Program-made: the position numbers and the translations under genes | The notes under the pieces: generated by a model | Database searches by the model: none | The model's input: the letters and a program-made list of their open reading frames with translations, nothing else | What the model was told of the DNA's origin: nothing | In this document: piece by piece, positions 15,432 to 15,489 of the stretch | How the letters are laid out: every line of letters begins with the position of its first letter | How positions within the stretch are numbered: position 1 is the stretch's first letter | NCBI GenBank assembly: GCA_012962735.1 | Contig: DTXA01000369.1 | Span: 1 to 15,489 of the forward strand | Direction of reading: 5' to 3' | Length of the DNA: 15,489 nucleotides | From: Candidatus Latescibacterota bacterium | GTDB lineage: Bacteria > Latescibacterota > 4484-107 > B68-G9

Positions 15432-15447
15432 ATGTATAATTATACAT
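15432..15447 (+). promoter_or_regulatory. 16-bp palindrome containing TATAAT
   Basis: ATGTATAATTATACAT at 15432-15447 is a perfect palindrome and carries TATAAT (15435-15440), with the same box on the other strand. It lies 25 bases before a strong Shine-Dalgarno and ATG at 15473, so it probably holds the -10 box of the next gene and may also be an operator. The hexamer 17 bases upstream (TTATAG, 15412-15417) is a poor -35 box, so an activator may be needed. Confidence 0.5.
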
Positions 15448-15472
15448 GATCCCTAGATAAGGAGGAGTAACA

Positions 15473-15489
15473 ATGGGAGTCAGAATAGA
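15473..15489 (+). CDS. Start of a new gene, cut by the window end
   Basis: ATG at 15473 follows GGAGGAG (15461-15467) at good spacing and gives MGVRI before the window ends. The promoter-like palindrome upstream supports a new transcription unit. The product cannot be known from five residues. Confidence 0.45.

Overview
The window is about 15.5 kb of bacterial chromosome. Shine-Dalgarno sites of the AGGAGG type, sigma70-like promoters, bacterial CysS and TrxB, and operons with overlapping stops and starts all point to a bacterium. Most genes are GC-rich (40 of 60 bases at 13801-13860) and use many AGG (Arg) and ATA (Ile) codons, a habit common in thermophiles. My best guess is an uncultured thermophilic lineage; the sequence alone does not name the phylum.

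Layout. (1) 1-1372: the 5' part of a tRNA-Arg(TCT) on the minus strand. It is divergent from a promoter that now drives the first 38 codons of a broken uroporphyrinogen-decarboxylase-like gene, which runs into an intact membrane protein of the LPG-synthase-TM/UPF0104 family. (2) 1406-7365, minus strand: a compact four-gene operon. In transcription order it encodes an OPT-like (DUF6785/DUF6784-type) putative peptide transporter with an FN3-like domain inserted among its C-terminal helices, an unrecognised protein of two similar halves, a PqqD-family (RiPP-recognition-like) small protein, and a secreted protein of five FN3-like modules. (3) 7507-9456, minus strand: a Zn/Cd/Pb-type P1B ATPase with a shortened HMA domain and visibly lower GC (27 of 60 bases at 8641-8700), perhaps acquired by transfer. 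(4) 9644-10098: a decayed beta-propeller (TolB/oligogalacturonate-lyase-like) gene, followed by a 266-base gap without genes. (5) 10365-15340, plus strand: a housekeeping operon of serine acetyltransferase, malate dehydrogenase, cysteinyl-tRNA synthetase, thioredoxin reductase and an isochorismatase-family hydrolase. Cysteine synthesis, cysteine charging and thiol redox form its theme. (6) 15341-15489: a palindromic promoter-like region and the first codons of a new gene.

The candidate for an undescribed system is the four-gene minus-strand operon. A peptide-type transporter, a peptide-binding-type PqqD fold and a secreted protein sharing the FN3-like module with the transporter suggest handling of a peptide or other polymer across the envelope. 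That function is inference. The genes, their tight packing and the shared module are directly visible.
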